A stretch of DNA of 64,000 bases, from positions 1 to 64,000 of the forward strand of contig QCCU01000005.1 of the NCBI GenBank assembly GCA_003278855.1, read 5' to 3'. The translations under genes were made by a program, and so were the position numbers. The notes beneath the pieces are model-generated. The model was not told the origin of the DNA, did no database searches, and saw only the letters and a list, made by a program, of their open reading frames with translations. Below are positions 22,235-30,850 of this stretch, piece by piece; position 1 is the first letter of the stretch, and every line of letters begins with the position of its first letter. The stretch comes from Prochlorococcus sp. AG-347-M23 (GTDB taxonomy: Bacteria > Cyanobacteriota > Cyanobacteriia > PCC-6307 > Cyanobiaceae).

Positions 22235-23050
22235 TTGGGGAAAAATACTCGCACAATATTAATTTGTTCCGGCAAAGGAGGAGTTGGTAAAACAACTTTA
22301 ACTGCAAACCTAGGCATAGCACTTGCTAATAGCGGCGCAACAACTGCTGTATTGGATGCTGATTTTGGCTTAAGAAACTTAGATCTTCTTCTAGGATTAG
22401 AAAATCGCATCATTTATACGGCTCAAGATGTTCTAGACAAGAATTGTCGTCTAGACCAAGCATTGGTTAGACATAAAAAGGAACCTAATCTTGCTCTTCT
22501 ACCTGCTGGAGATCCAAGGATGTTGGATTGGATGAAGCCCGAAGATATGAAAAAGATTAGTGAGCTTCTTAGTGAGAACTTTGATTTTGTCTTAGTAGAT
22601 TGTCCTGCTGGTGTAGAAGATGGCTTTAAAAATGCTCTTGCAGCCTGTAAAGAAGCTATTGTTGTTACTAACCCAGAATTATCTGCAGTGCGGGATGCGG
22701 ATAGAGTAATAGGGATTCTTAATACTTCAGATATTGAGCCTATCCAACTTGTAATCAATAGGGTTCGCCCTAACATGATGGCTAGTCAAGAAATGTTATC
22801 TATCGAAGATGTTCAAGGGATACTTTCTTTGCCTTTGTTAGGTATTGTTTTAGAAGATGAACAGGTAATAATAAGTACAAATAGAGGAGAGCCACTCACA
22901 CTTACAGATGGTAGATCTCCCGCAAAAAAATGTTATTTAAATGTTTCGCAAAGACTTACAAATAAAGATGTACCAATTATTGATCCAAAAAAAGAAGGCA
23001 AAAGTCTTAAAGATAAATTCATGAGATTAATGCAAACAAAGGTTTTTTAA
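22235..23050 (+). CDS. minD: Septum site-determining ATPase MinD
   Basis: A 271-residue ParA/MinD ATPase. The deviant Walker [10 protein letters not shown] is at residues 13-21, [12 protein letters not shown] follows, and [13 protein letters not shown] is the Walker B region. The C-terminal amphipathic helix [14 protein letters not shown] provides membrane targeting. It starts at TTG 22235 ([12 protein letters not shown] after initiation). The 111 bp after minC is gene-free. It recruits MinC to the membrane and is released by MinE. Confidence 0.95.
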   Translation: MGKNTRTILICSGKGGVGKTTLTANLGIALANSGATTAVLDADFGLRNLDLLLGLENRIIYTAQDVLDKNCRLDQALVRHKKEPNLALLPAGDPRMLDWMKPEDMKKISELLSENFDFVLVDCPAGVEDGFKNALAACKEAIVVTNPELSAVRDADRVIGILNTSDIEPIQLVINRVRPNMMASQEMLSIEDVQGILSLPLLGIVLEDEQVIISTNRGEPLTLTDGRSPAKKCYLNVSQRLTNKDVPIIDPKKEGKSLKDKFMRLMQTKVF

Positions 23051-23051
23051 A

Positions 23052-23387
23052 ATGATGACTCTCAGAGATCTTATAAATAAGCTACTAGGCAGAGAAACGT
23101 CTAGTGCAAATACAGCTAGAGAAAGATTACAACTTGTACTTGCTCATGACAGAGTTGATATGAGTTCCTTAACAACTGATCTTTTAGATAAAATGAGGAG
23201 AGAGATTCTTGATGTTGTTGCTAAATATGTTGAAATTGATTTTGAAGAGGTAGCAGTAAGTTTAGAGACTGAGGATAGAATGACTGCATTAGTTGCTAAT
23301 TTGCCAATAAAAAGAACTATTTCAGGAGAGATAAAATTTAAAAAAACTGATAAAACTGATAAAGTTAATAAAGATATCAAAAAGTAA
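23052..23387 (+). CDS. minE: Cell division topological specificity factor MinE
   Basis: A 111-residue protein. The anti-MinCD helix is in the N-terminal half ([20 protein letters not shown]), followed by the dimerisation domain with [22 protein letters not shown]. The C-terminal tail is unusually lysine-rich and repetitive ([16 protein letters not shown]) and extends beyond typical MinE. It starts 1 bp after the minD stop, so translation is probably coupled. Confidence 0.94.
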   Translation: MMTLRDLINKLLGRETSSANTARERLQLVLAHDRVDMSSLTTDLLDKMRREILDVVAKYVEIDFEEVAVSLETEDRMTALVANLPIKRTISGEIKFKKTDKTDKVNKDIKK

Positions 23388-23453
23388 TAAATTTAAAAAA
23401 AAGCTAAAAAAATTCTGATAATTGACCCTTCCTAATTGTAAGATAAATAGATT

Positions 23454-23525
23454 GCCGGCTTAGCTCAGCGGTAGAGCAGCGCTTTTGTAAAGCGAAGGTC
23501 ATCAGTTCAAATCTGTTAGCCGGCA
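23454..23525 (+). tRNA. tRNA-Thr (anticodon TGT)
   Basis: GCCGGCTTAGCTCAGCGGT with anticodon loop TTTTGTAAA (TGT), T-arm AGTTCAAATCT and a complementary acceptor end GCCGGC. 72 nt, with all four stems intact. Confidence 0.96.
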
Positions 23526-23542
23526 TTTCGCTTTATTTAATT

Positions 23543-23704
23543 CTATTCAATATTCTTTGCTGAAAATAAAAAGATTAATCCTATCAGAGCAATGATAGGA
23601 AACAATCTTATTTCAAGAACATACTCTAAAAAAGATGCAAAGGGTTCAAATATCCAATAAGTTAAAAATTGAATTAATAAAACAAAGAATAATAATAAAA
23701 ACAT
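23543..23704 (-). CDS. 53-residue membrane micro-protein downstream of tsaC
   Basis: Minus-strand ATG 23704 to TAG 23543 gives a product beginning MFLLLFFVLLIQFLTYWIFE, with a second hydrophobic block LFPIIALIGLIFLF, so two membrane helices. It begins exactly at the stop codon of the upstream tsaC-like gene (TAATG overlap), indicating translational coupling. It is too short for the ORF track. The coupling and regular hydrophobicity make it likely real. Function unknown. Confidence 0.6.
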   Translation of the reverse strand: MFLLLFFVLLIQFLTYWIFEPFASFLEYVLEIRLFPIIALIGLIFLFSAKNIE

Positions 23705-24285
23705 TAATACAATCCCCTAACTAATACTTCCCCTTCTCTAATCACTCTCCAATCTCCACTTTTCTTCCAAAAAATAATAGTACTTGCTTTCCCACTACTT
23801 TTTTCCCAGGGGATAGGGCCCAAAATTTTTACAGAAGGGAAGTCTAGAGCAATACCTTCAACAGTAATTGATCCTTTAAAACCTGAAATATTTGCACTTG
23901 AAGTTAATAATGGGCCTGTTTCTCTCAAAAGAGATTGTGCCATGTATGAATTTGGGATTCTCAGCCCAATCGTAAGATCATTACTGGTGAGGTTTAAAGT
24001 CTGCTTTTCCGAAGCAGGAATAACAATTGTCAGAGCTCCAGGCCAATATTTAGAAGCTATATTTTCGTAATCTTCTTTAGCTGATTCATGAACATAATCA
24101 ATTAAATGTTTTTGTTCTGATCCCATAAGAATTAAGGGTTTATTTCTATCTCTTTTTTTATACTCATAAATAATATTTGAGAATTTTGGTAAGCATCCAA
24201 TCGCAGGCAAGGTGTCTGTTGGGAAAATTATAGGTAAACCACTTTTAAGAGTCTTCAATGCAATTTTATAGTCTACTAAATCCAC
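23704..24285 (-). CDS. tsaC: Threonylcarbamoyl-AMP synthase (Sua5/YciO/YrdC family)
   Basis: A 193-residue YrdC-fold protein. Characteristic segments are IIFPTDTLPAIGCLP near the N-terminus, KKRDRNKPL, YWPGALTIVIPA, IGLRIPN and TSANISGFKGS. The family makes threonylcarbamoyl-adenylate from threonine, bicarbonate and ATP for t6A37 modification of ANN-decoding tRNAs. There is no C-terminal Sua5 domain. It follows prmC with a 23 bp gap on the same strand. The TsaC role is more likely than YciO, but I cannot exclude the paralogue. Confidence 0.85.
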   Translation of the reverse strand: MDLVDYKIALKTLKSGLPIIFPTDTLPAIGCLPKFSNIIYEYKKRDRNKPLILMGSEQKHLIDYVHESAKEDYENIASKYWPGALTIVIPASEKQTLNLTSNDLTIGLRIPNSYMAQSLLRETGPLLTSSANISGFKGSITVEGIALDFPSVKILGPIPWEKSSGKASTIIFWKKSGDWRVIREGEVLVRGLY

Positions 24286-24308
24286 TTAGATTTTGAACCT
24301 ATAGTAAT

Positions 24309-25178
24309 TTATTTATATCTCCCAATCGTAAATCTTCCAACACCTGATAGATCTTTCACAATTTTTATTGATGTAAATTTATTTTTAATAAGTAGTTGTT
24401 TTACTTTTTCACTTTGATCAAAATGATTCTCTAAAATTAGCCAACCCTTCTCCTTTAAAAATAATGGTGCTTTTTGTATTATTTCTCTTATATGTTTTAA
24501 CCCATCTTCTCCGCCTAATAAAGCAATTTTAGGTTCGAAATTTTTAACTTCTTTTGGTAATTTTTCATAAGTATCTCTAGGGATATAAGGCGGGTTTGAA
24601 ATAACGAGGTCTAATTTCCCTTTACAACTCTCAAGAGGTGACCACCAATTTCCACAATAAAATTTCAAGTTTGATTGATTAGAATAATTTATATAATTTT
24701 TAGTGGCTATTTCTAATGCATCTTGATCTACATCAGTTGCTAGTCCGTCGCTAAATGGATAAGCCAATGCTATAGCGATACTAATAGCGCCTGATCCAGT
24801 TCCTAATTCAGCAAAAAATAATTTTTCTGACTTCTTTTTAAATATATTGAAGACTATGTCAACTATGAGCTCTGTCTCTGGCCTTGGTATAAGTACTTTA
24901 TTTGTAACTTTTAATTTTAAGTCTCTCCAATAAGTTATTCCACAAAGGTATTGAATTGGGCAAGATTTTAGTAAGTGATCATCCCAAACAGACTCTAAAA
25001 ATTCTAAATTTTTTTTTAATTGTAAGTTTCCCTTAGGATTTAAAATTTTCAAATTTAAATAACTAGTCGAAATCCCGCCTATACAATCAAGTAAAACTTC
25101 AAAAGATTGTTGATCGCCACCTTTTGAAAGTTGCTTTTTTTTCCAAAATAAAAATTTCTCTACAGAAATGCAAAGCAT
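24309..25178 (-). CDS. prmC: Release factor glutamine methyltransferase
   Basis: A 289-residue SAM-dependent methyltransferase. The SAM motif FAELGTGSGAISIAIA and the glutamine-recognising NPPYIP are in the C-terminal half. The N-terminal helical domain includes the typical PIQYLCGITYW and VLIPRPETELIVD. It methylates the GGQ glutamine of class I release factors. The downstream tsaC and upstream psbM and ferredoxin genes share its strand; psbM ends 11 bp before it. Confidence 0.93.
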   Translation of the reverse strand: MLCISVEKFLFWKKKQLSKGGDQQSFEVLLDCIGGISTSYLNLKILNPKGNLQLKKNLEFLESVWDDHLLKSCPIQYLCGITYWRDLKLKVTNKVLIPRPETELIVDIVFNIFKKKSEKLFFAELGTGSGAISIAIALAYPFSDGLATDVDQDALEIATKNYINYSNQSNLKFYCGNWWSPLESCKGKLDLVISNPPYIPRDTYEKLPKEVKNFEPKIALLGGEDGLKHIREIIQKAPLFLKEKGWLILENHFDQSEKVKQLLIKNKFTSIKIVKDLSGVGRFTIGRYK

Positions 25179-25189
25179 TTATTAAAGCA

Positions 25190-25342
25190 TCAGCGTTTAG
25201 GTCCAAGCCTACCTTTACTAGAGTCAGAGTAGAAGCTTGATTTTTCTCCATCTTGAGTAGAAATAAATAAACCAATAAGGAAAATTGTTGGCACCCCTAC
25301 AAATAAAAGACTAGCTACGAATCCAAAGTTAGTTGTTTCCAT
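25190..25342 (-). CDS. psbM: Photosystem II reaction centre protein M
   Basis: A 50-residue protein (ORF-track omission). The start METTNFGFVASLLFVGVPTI and the helix FLIGLFISTQ match PsbM, a single-span subunit at the PSII dimer interface. A 19-residue hydrophilic C-terminal extension (DGEKSSFYSDSSKGRLGPKR) is longer than the canonical tail and is a lineage feature. ATG 25342 follows a 104 bp gap from the ferredoxin gene. It lies 11 bp upstream of prmC. Confidence 0.93.
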   Translation of the reverse strand: METTNFGFVASLLFVGVPTIFLIGLFISTQDGEKSSFYSDSSKGRLGPKR

Positions 25343-25446
25343 TTAGTTGGTAGTTCTATATTAGGTATTAAGACTATAGACATATAACTAGAAATAAAGT
25401 GGAAAAATAAACAAATTTTATAAACTGATTAACAGTCTTAAACAAT

Positions 25447-25809
25447 TCAGCGTGGTAATTTTTTATTTTCACTAATTTTTTTTAGTTCTTCCAAATTTGA
25501 GGGAGGGGATTGTGGTTTTGTCAAAATTACTGCAGACGACTTTATCAATGTTTGGCATGCAAGTCGCCAATTTTCTGGTCTATTTTTCAGTTTTTCTTCT
25601 TCAACAGATGTAAGAGGGCTCAAAGAATTTTTATTTCCACCTTCAACTGAAATAAAGCAAGTACTGCATTGTCCAGCACCTCCACAATTTCCCAAAATAC
25701 CTTTTAGTCCATAAAGCTGTAAATTCTCTTTCATTACAAGTTCTCTTAGATTCTCACCAGGATTGCATTGAACCTCTAAGTCCTCACGAATAAATCTGAT
25801 AGTTGCCAT
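25447..25809 (-). CDS. 2Fe-2S ferredoxin
   Basis: A 120-residue plant/adrenodoxin-type ferredoxin. The ligands follow the pattern C42-x5-C48-x2-C51 (NCGGAGQCSTCFISV), with C85 in RLACQT. The C-terminal 30 residues form an extended tail (LTKPQSPPSNLEELKK...) not found in PetF. It is therefore probably one of the specialised ferredoxins, not the main photosynthetic PetF. The redox partner is unknown. It is divergent from psbB, sharing a 222 bp intergenic region. Confidence 0.9.
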   Translation of the reverse strand: MATIRFIREDLEVQCNPGENLRELVMKENLQLYGLKGILGNCGGAGQCSTCFISVEGGNKNSLSPLTSVEEEKLKNRPENWRLACQTLIKSSAVILTKPQSPPSNLEELKKISENKKLPR

Positions 25810-25996
25810 TTTTTTAGTTATTTTTCTTATTTTGGCGTTTTACTTTGAGAATTGTGACCAAAATATTAACAGTTTTTAGCTAAAAATTTCTTGTAATCTA
25901 GGTTCTGCCAATGGATTTGCCCAATTTTTGCAAGAAAATAAATTTATTTACAAAAATCCCTCAAAGACTAAAAAACCCTTACTATCGTGATGTTTA

Positions 25997-26010
25997 GCTG
26001 TTTATACAGC
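25997..26010 (+). promoter_or_regulatory. Short inverted repeat upstream of psbB
   Basis: GCTGT-TTAT-ACAGC ends 21 bp before the psbB start. It includes a TATACA that could also serve as a -10 element, so it may be a promoter overlap or a 5' UTR hairpin. Confidence 0.35.
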
Positions 26011-26031
26011 ATAGTTACTAGAAATTAACCG

Positions 26032-27555
26032 ATGGGATTGCCTTGGTATCGAGTTCACACAGTAGTTATTAATGACCCAGGTCGACTACTTGCTGTGCAT
26101 CTTATGCATACTGCATTATTAGCCGGCTGGGCCGGTTCAATGGCTCTTTATGAATTAGCCATTTTTGATCCTTCTGATGCTGTTCTCAATCCAATGTGGA
26201 GACAGGGGATGTACGTTATGCCTTTCATGGCAAGACTAGGTATCACAAGTAGTTGGAATGGATGGGATATTACGGGTGCTACTGGAGTTGATCCTGGATT
26301 CTGGAGTTTTGAAGGGGTTGCGGCAGCACACATAGTATTTAGTGGCCTATTGATGTTGGCATCTATTTGGCACTGGACATACTGGGACTTAGATTTATGG
26401 GAAGATTCAAGAACTGGTGAGCCTGCTCTTGATTTACCAAGAATTTTCGGAATCCACCTTCTTTTAGCAGGACTTACCTGTTTTGGTTTTGGAGCTTTTC
26501 ATTGCGCAAACGTTGGGATTTGGGTTTCTGATCCTTATGGTTTAAGTGGTCATGTAGAGCCTGTAGCACCTTCCTGGGGAGTAGAAGGATTTAATCCTTT
26601 TAATCCAGGAGGTATTGTAGCTAATCATATTGCGGCAGGACTCATGGGTATTATTGGAGGTATTTTTCACATCACCAATAGACCTGGGGAAAGACTTTAC
26701 AGAGCATTAAAACTTGGAAGTCTCGAAGGAGTTCTAGCTAGTGCTTTAGCTGCCGTATTATTTGTATCTTTCGTTGTTTCAGGAACAATGTGGTACGGAT
26801 CAGCAACTACCCCAATAGAGCTTTTTGGTCCTACCAGATATCAATGGGATTCAGGCTATTTCAAAACTGAAATTAATAGAAGAGTACAAGCTGCTGTTGA
26901 CGATGGCGCCACTAAATCAGAGGCATATGCATCGATTCCAGAGAAATTAGCCTTCTATGATTATGTAGGTAATAGTCCAGCTAAAGGGGGACTATTCAGA
27001 GTTGGAGCTCTTGTTAATGGTGATGGTTTACCAACTGGTTGGCAAGGTCACATTGCTTTCCAAGATAAGGAAGGTAACGAATTAGAAGTTAGAAGAATTC
27101 CTAATTTCTTTGAAAACTTCCCTGTTATTCTTGAAGACAAAGAAGGCAACGTAAGGGCAGATATTCCATTTAGAAGAGCTGAAGCAAAGTACTCATTTGA
27201 ACAAACTGGCATTACTGCAACTATCTATGGAGGGGACCTAGATGGACAAACATTTACAGATCCTGCAGTAGTGAAAAGATTAGCTAGAAAGGCTCAACTT
27301 GGAGAAGCTTTCAAGTTTGACAGAGAGACATATAAATCTGACGGTGTATTCCGAAGTTCTCCAAGAGCATGGTTTACATATGCACATTTATGTTTCGGAT
27401 TGCTATTCTTGTTTGGGCACTGGTGGCACGCTTCAAGAACTCTTTACAGAAATTCCTTTGCTGGTATTGATGCTGAGATTGGAGACCAAGTTGAATTTGG
27501 TTTATTCAAGAAGCTTGGAGACGAAACCACAAGAAGAATCCCTGGCAGGGTTTAA
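26032..27555 (+). CDS. psbB: Photosystem II CP47 chlorophyll apoprotein
   Basis: 507 residues with six transmembrane helices. Starts [22 protein letters not shown]; chlorophyll-ligating histidines recur in [29 protein letters not shown] and [19 protein letters not shown]. The large lumenal loop spans about residues 260-440. CP47 is the inner antenna bound to D2. The tail ends RIPGRV. psbT follows 23 bp later on the same strand. The 222 bp upstream, shared with the divergent ferredoxin gene, should contain its promoter. Confidence 0.98.
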   Translation: MGLPWYRVHTVVINDPGRLLAVHLMHTALLAGWAGSMALYELAIFDPSDAVLNPMWRQGMYVMPFMARLGITSSWNGWDITGATGVDPGFWSFEGVAAAHIVFSGLLMLASIWHWTYWDLDLWEDSRTGEPALDLPRIFGIHLLLAGLTCFGFGAFHCANVGIWVSDPYGLSGHVEPVAPSWGVEGFNPFNPGGIVANHIAAGLMGIIGGIFHITNRPGERLYRALKLGSLEGVLASALAAVLFVSFVVSGTMWYGSATTPIELFGPTRYQWDSGYFKTEINRRVQAAVDDGATKSEAYASIPEKLAFYDYVGNSPAKGGLFRVGALVNGDGLPTGWQGHIAFQDKEGNELEVRRIPNFFENFPVILEDKEGNVRADIPFRRAEAKYSFEQTGITATIYGGDLDGQTFTDPAVVKRLARKAQLGEAFKFDRETYKSDGVFRSSPRAWFTYAHLCFGLLFLFGHWWHASRTLYRNSFAGIDAEIGDQVEFGLFKKLGDETTRRIPGRV

Positions 27556-27578
27556 ACTAAACTTTATTATTTAATCTT

Positions 27579-27677
27579 ATGGAAGCTTTCGCTTACGTTC
27601 TTATACTAACTCTCGCAGTTGTAACCTTATTCTTTGCTGTGGCCTTTAGAGACCCACCAAAATTCGATAGAAAATGA
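27579..27677 (+). CDS. psbT: Photosystem II reaction centre protein T
   Basis: A 32-residue protein (ORF-track omission) starting [20 protein letters not shown] with tail [10 protein letters not shown]. PsbT is a single-span subunit near the D1/D2 and CP47 interface, needed for QA-site recovery after photodamage. It lies 23 bp after psbB as in other cyanobacteria and is followed by a strong hairpin terminator. Confidence 0.96.
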   Translation: MEAFAYVLILTLAVVTLFFAVAFRDPPKFDRK

Positions 27678-27683
27678 ACACAG

Positions 27684-27715
27684 AAAAAAACCTCTTTAAC
27701 AAGAGGTTTTTTTTT
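27684..27715 (+). terminator. Rho-independent terminator after psbB-psbT
   Basis: CCTCTT-TAAC-AAGAGG (perfect 6 bp stem) flanked by seven A and at least nine T residues on the plus strand. Confidence 0.92.
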
Positions 27716-27736
27716 ACTTTTCATAATTAGAATATT

Positions 27737-27752
27737 ACCCTACTATTAGGGT
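27737..27752 (+). promoter_or_regulatory. Perfect inverted repeat upstream of nrdR
   Basis: ACCCTA-CTAT-TAGGGT, with a 4-base spacer, ends 21 bp before the nrdR ATG. It could be an operator or a leader hairpin. It does not match the NrdR-box consensus as I know it. Confidence 0.4.
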
Positions 27753-27773
27753 TGAAGTGCATTATTTCACCAC

Positions 27774-28253
27774 ATGCAGTGTCCAACCTGTCAAAACACA
27801 GATAGCAGAGTTTTGGAATCGAGATCTGCTGATAGTGGTAAAAGTGTTCGAAGAAGAAGAGAGTGTTTAAATTGCAGCTTTAGATTTACAACGTATGAAA
27901 GAGTGGAAACAATGCCAGTTTCAGTTATAAAGAAAGACGGTGGCAGAGAATTATTTGATAAACAAAAATTATTTACTGGCATATCAAGAGCATGCGAAAA
28001 GACGAACTTCAGTAGTGAAGCAATTATTAATTTCGTAGATGGAATTGAATCACAAATCATTCAAGACTCTAATAAAGATATTAAATCTTCGCAAATCGGA
28101 GAATTAATACTTAAAAATCTTAGAAAAGAAAACGAAGTCGCTTATATAAGATACGCCTCAGTTTACAGAAAATTTAATGGGGTAAAAGATTTTATTTCAA
28201 CTCTTGAATCTCTAAAGGGAAGTTCAAAAAACCAATTAGCATCAATTTCATAA
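27774..28253 (+). CDS. nrdR: Transcriptional repressor NrdR
   Basis: A 159-residue protein with an N-terminal four-cysteine zinc ribbon ([11 protein letters not shown]...[15 protein letters not shown]) and an ATP-cone domain ([25 protein letters not shown]). NrdR senses ATP/dATP and represses ribonucleotide reductase genes. No nrd gene is in the window. It is followed by rpsA after 108 bp, a neighbourhood common in picocyanobacteria. Confidence 0.94.
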   Translation: MQCPTCQNTDSRVLESRSADSGKSVRRRRECLNCSFRFTTYERVETMPVSVIKKDGGRELFDKQKLFTGISRACEKTNFSSEAIINFVDGIESQIIQDSNKDIKSSQIGELILKNLRKENEVAYIRYASVYRKFNGVKDFISTLESLKGSSKNQLASIS

Positions 28254-28332
28254 AATTCAGCATCTTAAAGTGTAGAATACATATCACAAATGTTTTTGCT
28301 ATTGGTTTGCAGGCTAGTAGCATTCCTTTCTA

Positions 28333-28347
28333 ACTACCTTAGGTAGT
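28333..28347 (+). promoter_or_regulatory. Hairpin in the rpsA leader
   Basis: ACTACC-TTA-GGTAGT is a perfect 6 bp stem ending 14 bp before the rpsA ATG, at the ribosome-binding region. S1 autoregulation through leader structure is known in other bacteria; that use here is inferred. Confidence 0.4.
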
Positions 28348-28361
28348 CTGCGTTACATCAA

Positions 28362-29459
28362 ATGAACGAAAATTCTTCCCAAACTATTAAAGAACTTTCT
28401 GAGGATAAAGAAATTAAAAATTCGTCTGAGTTAGATAAAGATTCATCATCTCAAAATGAGGAAGATTTATCATTCGAGAAGAGTGATATACCTTCAGCAG
28501 ATTCTTCCTCTAGCAGAACAAATACGGATTTTGATAACGCAGGATTCACACAAGAAGAATTTGCATCACTTTTGGGTAAGTATGACTATAATTTCAAACC
28601 CGGCGATCTAGTTAAAGGTACCGTTTTTGCTTTAGAGCCCAAAGGGGCCATGATAGACATAGGGGCAAAAACAGCTGCTTTTATGCCTGTTCAAGAGGTT
28701 TCAATAAATAGAGTTGAAGGACTTAATGATGTTTTACAACCTTCAGAAAGTAGAGAATTTTTCATAATGAGCGAAGAAAATGAAGATGGCCAATTAGCCC
28801 TCTCCATTCGAAGAATTGAATATCAAAGAGCATGGGAAAGAGTTAGACAACTCCAAAAAGAAGATGCAACTATATACTCTGAAGTTTTCGCAACAAATAG
28901 AGGAGGAGCTCTTGTTAGGGTAGAAGGTTTAAGAGGTTTTATTCCAGGCTCTCATATAAGTGCTAGAAAAATTAAAGATGACTTAGAAGGTGAATATTTA
29001 CCTTTAAAATTTCTTGAAGTTGATGAAGAGAGAAATAGATTAGTACTAAGTCATAGAAGAGCTTTAGTTGAGAAAAAAATGAACCGACTTGAGGTAGGCG
29101 AAGTTGTTGTTGGTTCTGTAAAAGGTATTAAACCTTATGGAGCATTTATTGATATTGGTGGAGTTAGTGGTCTATTGCATATTTCTGAGATTAGTCATGA
29201 ACATATTGAGACGCCTCATAACGTTTTAAATGTAAATGACCAAATGAAAGTCATGATAATTGACCTTGATTCAGAAAGAGGGCGAATTTCACTATCTACC
29301 AAAGCACTTGAACCTGAACCAGGCGATATGCTAACTGACCCTCAAAAAGTTTTTAGTAAAGCTGAAGAAATGGCTGCGAAGTATAAACAAATGTTATTTG
29401 AACAAACTGACGAAAACGAAGAGACCCCAACACAAACAGCTTCAGCTGAAACAGTATAA
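28362..29459 (+). CDS. rpsA: 30S ribosomal protein S1
   Basis: 365 residues. An acidic, Ser/Glu-rich N-terminal extension (about residues 1-65) precedes three S1 RNA-binding domains: KPGDLVKGTVFALEPKGAMIDIGAKT at about 84, a second around SEVFATNRGGALVRVEGLRGFIPGS, and a third VGEVVVGSVKGIKPYGAFIDIGG. Three S1 repeats with a short acidic C-terminal tail is the normal cyanobacterial architecture, shorter than the six-repeat enterobacterial S1. It binds mRNA and aids initiation where Shine-Dalgarno pairing is weak. Confidence 0.93.
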   Translation: MNENSSQTIKELSEDKEIKNSSELDKDSSSQNEEDLSFEKSDIPSADSSSSRTNTDFDNAGFTQEEFASLLGKYDYNFKPGDLVKGTVFALEPKGAMIDIGAKTAAFMPVQEVSINRVEGLNDVLQPSESREFFIMSEENEDGQLALSIRRIEYQRAWERVRQLQKEDATIYSEVFATNRGGALVRVEGLRGFIPGSHISARKIKDDLEGEYLPLKFLEVDEERNRLVLSHRRALVEKKMNRLEVGEVVVGSVKGIKPYGAFIDIGGVSGLLHISEISHEHIETPHNVLNVNDQMKVMIIDLDSERGRISLSTKALEPEPGDMLTDPQKVFSKAEEMAAKYKQMLFEQTDENEETPTQTASAETV

Positions 29460-29596
29460 CTTCACTTAATTATTTTGTTCACGAAACATAGGAACTTAAG
29501 CCTCATAATCCCTACATAAGTATTTATAATTTACAATAATTGATTTGTAAGGATAATTTAATTTAGGATAATGCCTAATTCTAAAATTTCTTGTTA

Positions 29597-30838
29597 ATGA
29601 GTGATTTCATTTTTACTTCAGAATCTGTAACTGAAGGTCATCCTGACAAAATATGTGATCAAATTAGTGACGCTGTTTTAGATGCTTTATTAACAGAAGA
29701 TCCAGAAAGCAGAGTTGCATGCGAGACTGTTGTTAATACGGGTCTTTGTTTACTTACTGGAGAAATAACTTCAAAAGCAAAAGTCGATTATATAAAACTT
29801 GTTAGAAATGTAATTAAAGAAATTGGATATGAAGGCTATAAGGCAGGGGGTTTTGACGCAAATAGTTGTGCAGTTTTAGTAGCACTTGACGAGCAATCAC
29901 CAGATATTTCGCAAGGTGTAAACGAAGCAGATGATGTTAACGATGATTTGGAAGATAATACCGGAGCTGGCGACCAAGGCATAATGTTCGGCTATGCATG
30001 CGATGAGACGCCTGAATTAATGCCCTTACCGATTAGTTTAGCTCATAGATTAGCCATTCAACTTGCTAAGGTAAGACATGAAAACCTACTTAATTATCTA
30101 CTCCCTGATGGTAAAACTCAAGTAAGCATTGATTATGAAAACGGTTTACCAGTCTCTATTAATACAATCTTAATTTCAACTCAACATAATCCTGAGATAG
30201 ATGGAATAACAAATGAAGAAGAAATTCGTCAAAGAATAAAAGAAGATTTATGGAAGAATGTTGTAATTCCTTCTACTGAAGACTTAGAAATCAAACCAAA
30301 CATTATCACAACAAGATTTCTAGTGAATCCCACGGGCAAATTTGTCGTAGGGGGGCCTCAAGGAGATGCTGGACTTACTGGAAGAAAAATTATTGTAGAT
30401 ACTTATGGAGGTTACGCAAGACATGGAGGAGGGGCATTTTCGGGTAAAGATCCCACAAAAGTGGATAGATCAGCTGCTTATGCGGCACGTTATGTAGCTA
30501 AAAGTATAGTTAAGGCAAAATTAGCAAAAAAGGCAGAAGTACAATTAAGTTATGCAATTGGAGTTGCAAAGCCGATTTCCATACTTGTTGAAACTTTTGA
30601 TACTGGCGTTATTTCACAAGCTAATTTGACTGAGCTCATTAAAAAGTACTTTGATTTAAGACCGGCAGCAATTATAAAAGAATTTGACCTAAGAAATCTA
30701 CCCCAAAAAATGGGTGGCAAATTTTTCAGAAAGACTGCATCCTATGGACATTTTGGCAGAAGAGATCTTGATCTCCCTTGGGAAAATGTAGAAGAAAAAG
30801 CAGCCCAATTAGCGGAGGCTTCCAAAGTATTTTTGTAA
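29597..30838 (+). CDS. metK: S-adenosylmethionine synthase
   Basis: 413 residues from [25 protein letters not shown]; the track ORF starts two codons earlier at TTG 29591, but ATG 29597 matches the family start. Motifs: [15 protein letters not shown] (ATP loop), [22 protein letters not shown] (P-loop-like GGGAFSGKD), and C-terminal DLPWE. It makes SAM from methionine and ATP. The 137 bp upstream gap shows no SAM riboswitch that I can recognise. A sugar kinase follows after 12 bp. Confidence 0.97.
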   Translation: MSDFIFTSESVTEGHPDKICDQISDAVLDALLTEDPESRVACETVVNTGLCLLTGEITSKAKVDYIKLVRNVIKEIGYEGYKAGGFDANSCAVLVALDEQSPDISQGVNEADDVNDDLEDNTGAGDQGIMFGYACDETPELMPLPISLAHRLAIQLAKVRHENLLNYLLPDGKTQVSIDYENGLPVSINTILISTQHNPEIDGITNEEEIRQRIKEDLWKNVVIPSTEDLEIKPNIITTRFLVNPTGKFVVGGPQGDAGLTGRKIIVDTYGGYARHGGGAFSGKDPTKVDRSAAYAARYVAKSIVKAKLAKKAEVQLSYAIGVAKPISILVETFDTGVISQANLTELIKKYFDLRPAAIIKEFDLRNLPQKMGGKFFRKTASYGHFGRRDLDLPWENVEEKAAQLAEASKVFL

Positions 30839-30850
30839 AATATTTATTCT

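Noticed and set aside
27299-27574. 91-residue ORF over the end of psbB
   Set aside because: It is a different frame of the strongly conserved CP47 C-terminal region.
29460-29596. Possible SAM riboswitch upstream of metK
   Set aside because: I could not identify the conserved core or helix pattern of a SAM-I, SAM-II or SAM-V element in this short gap.
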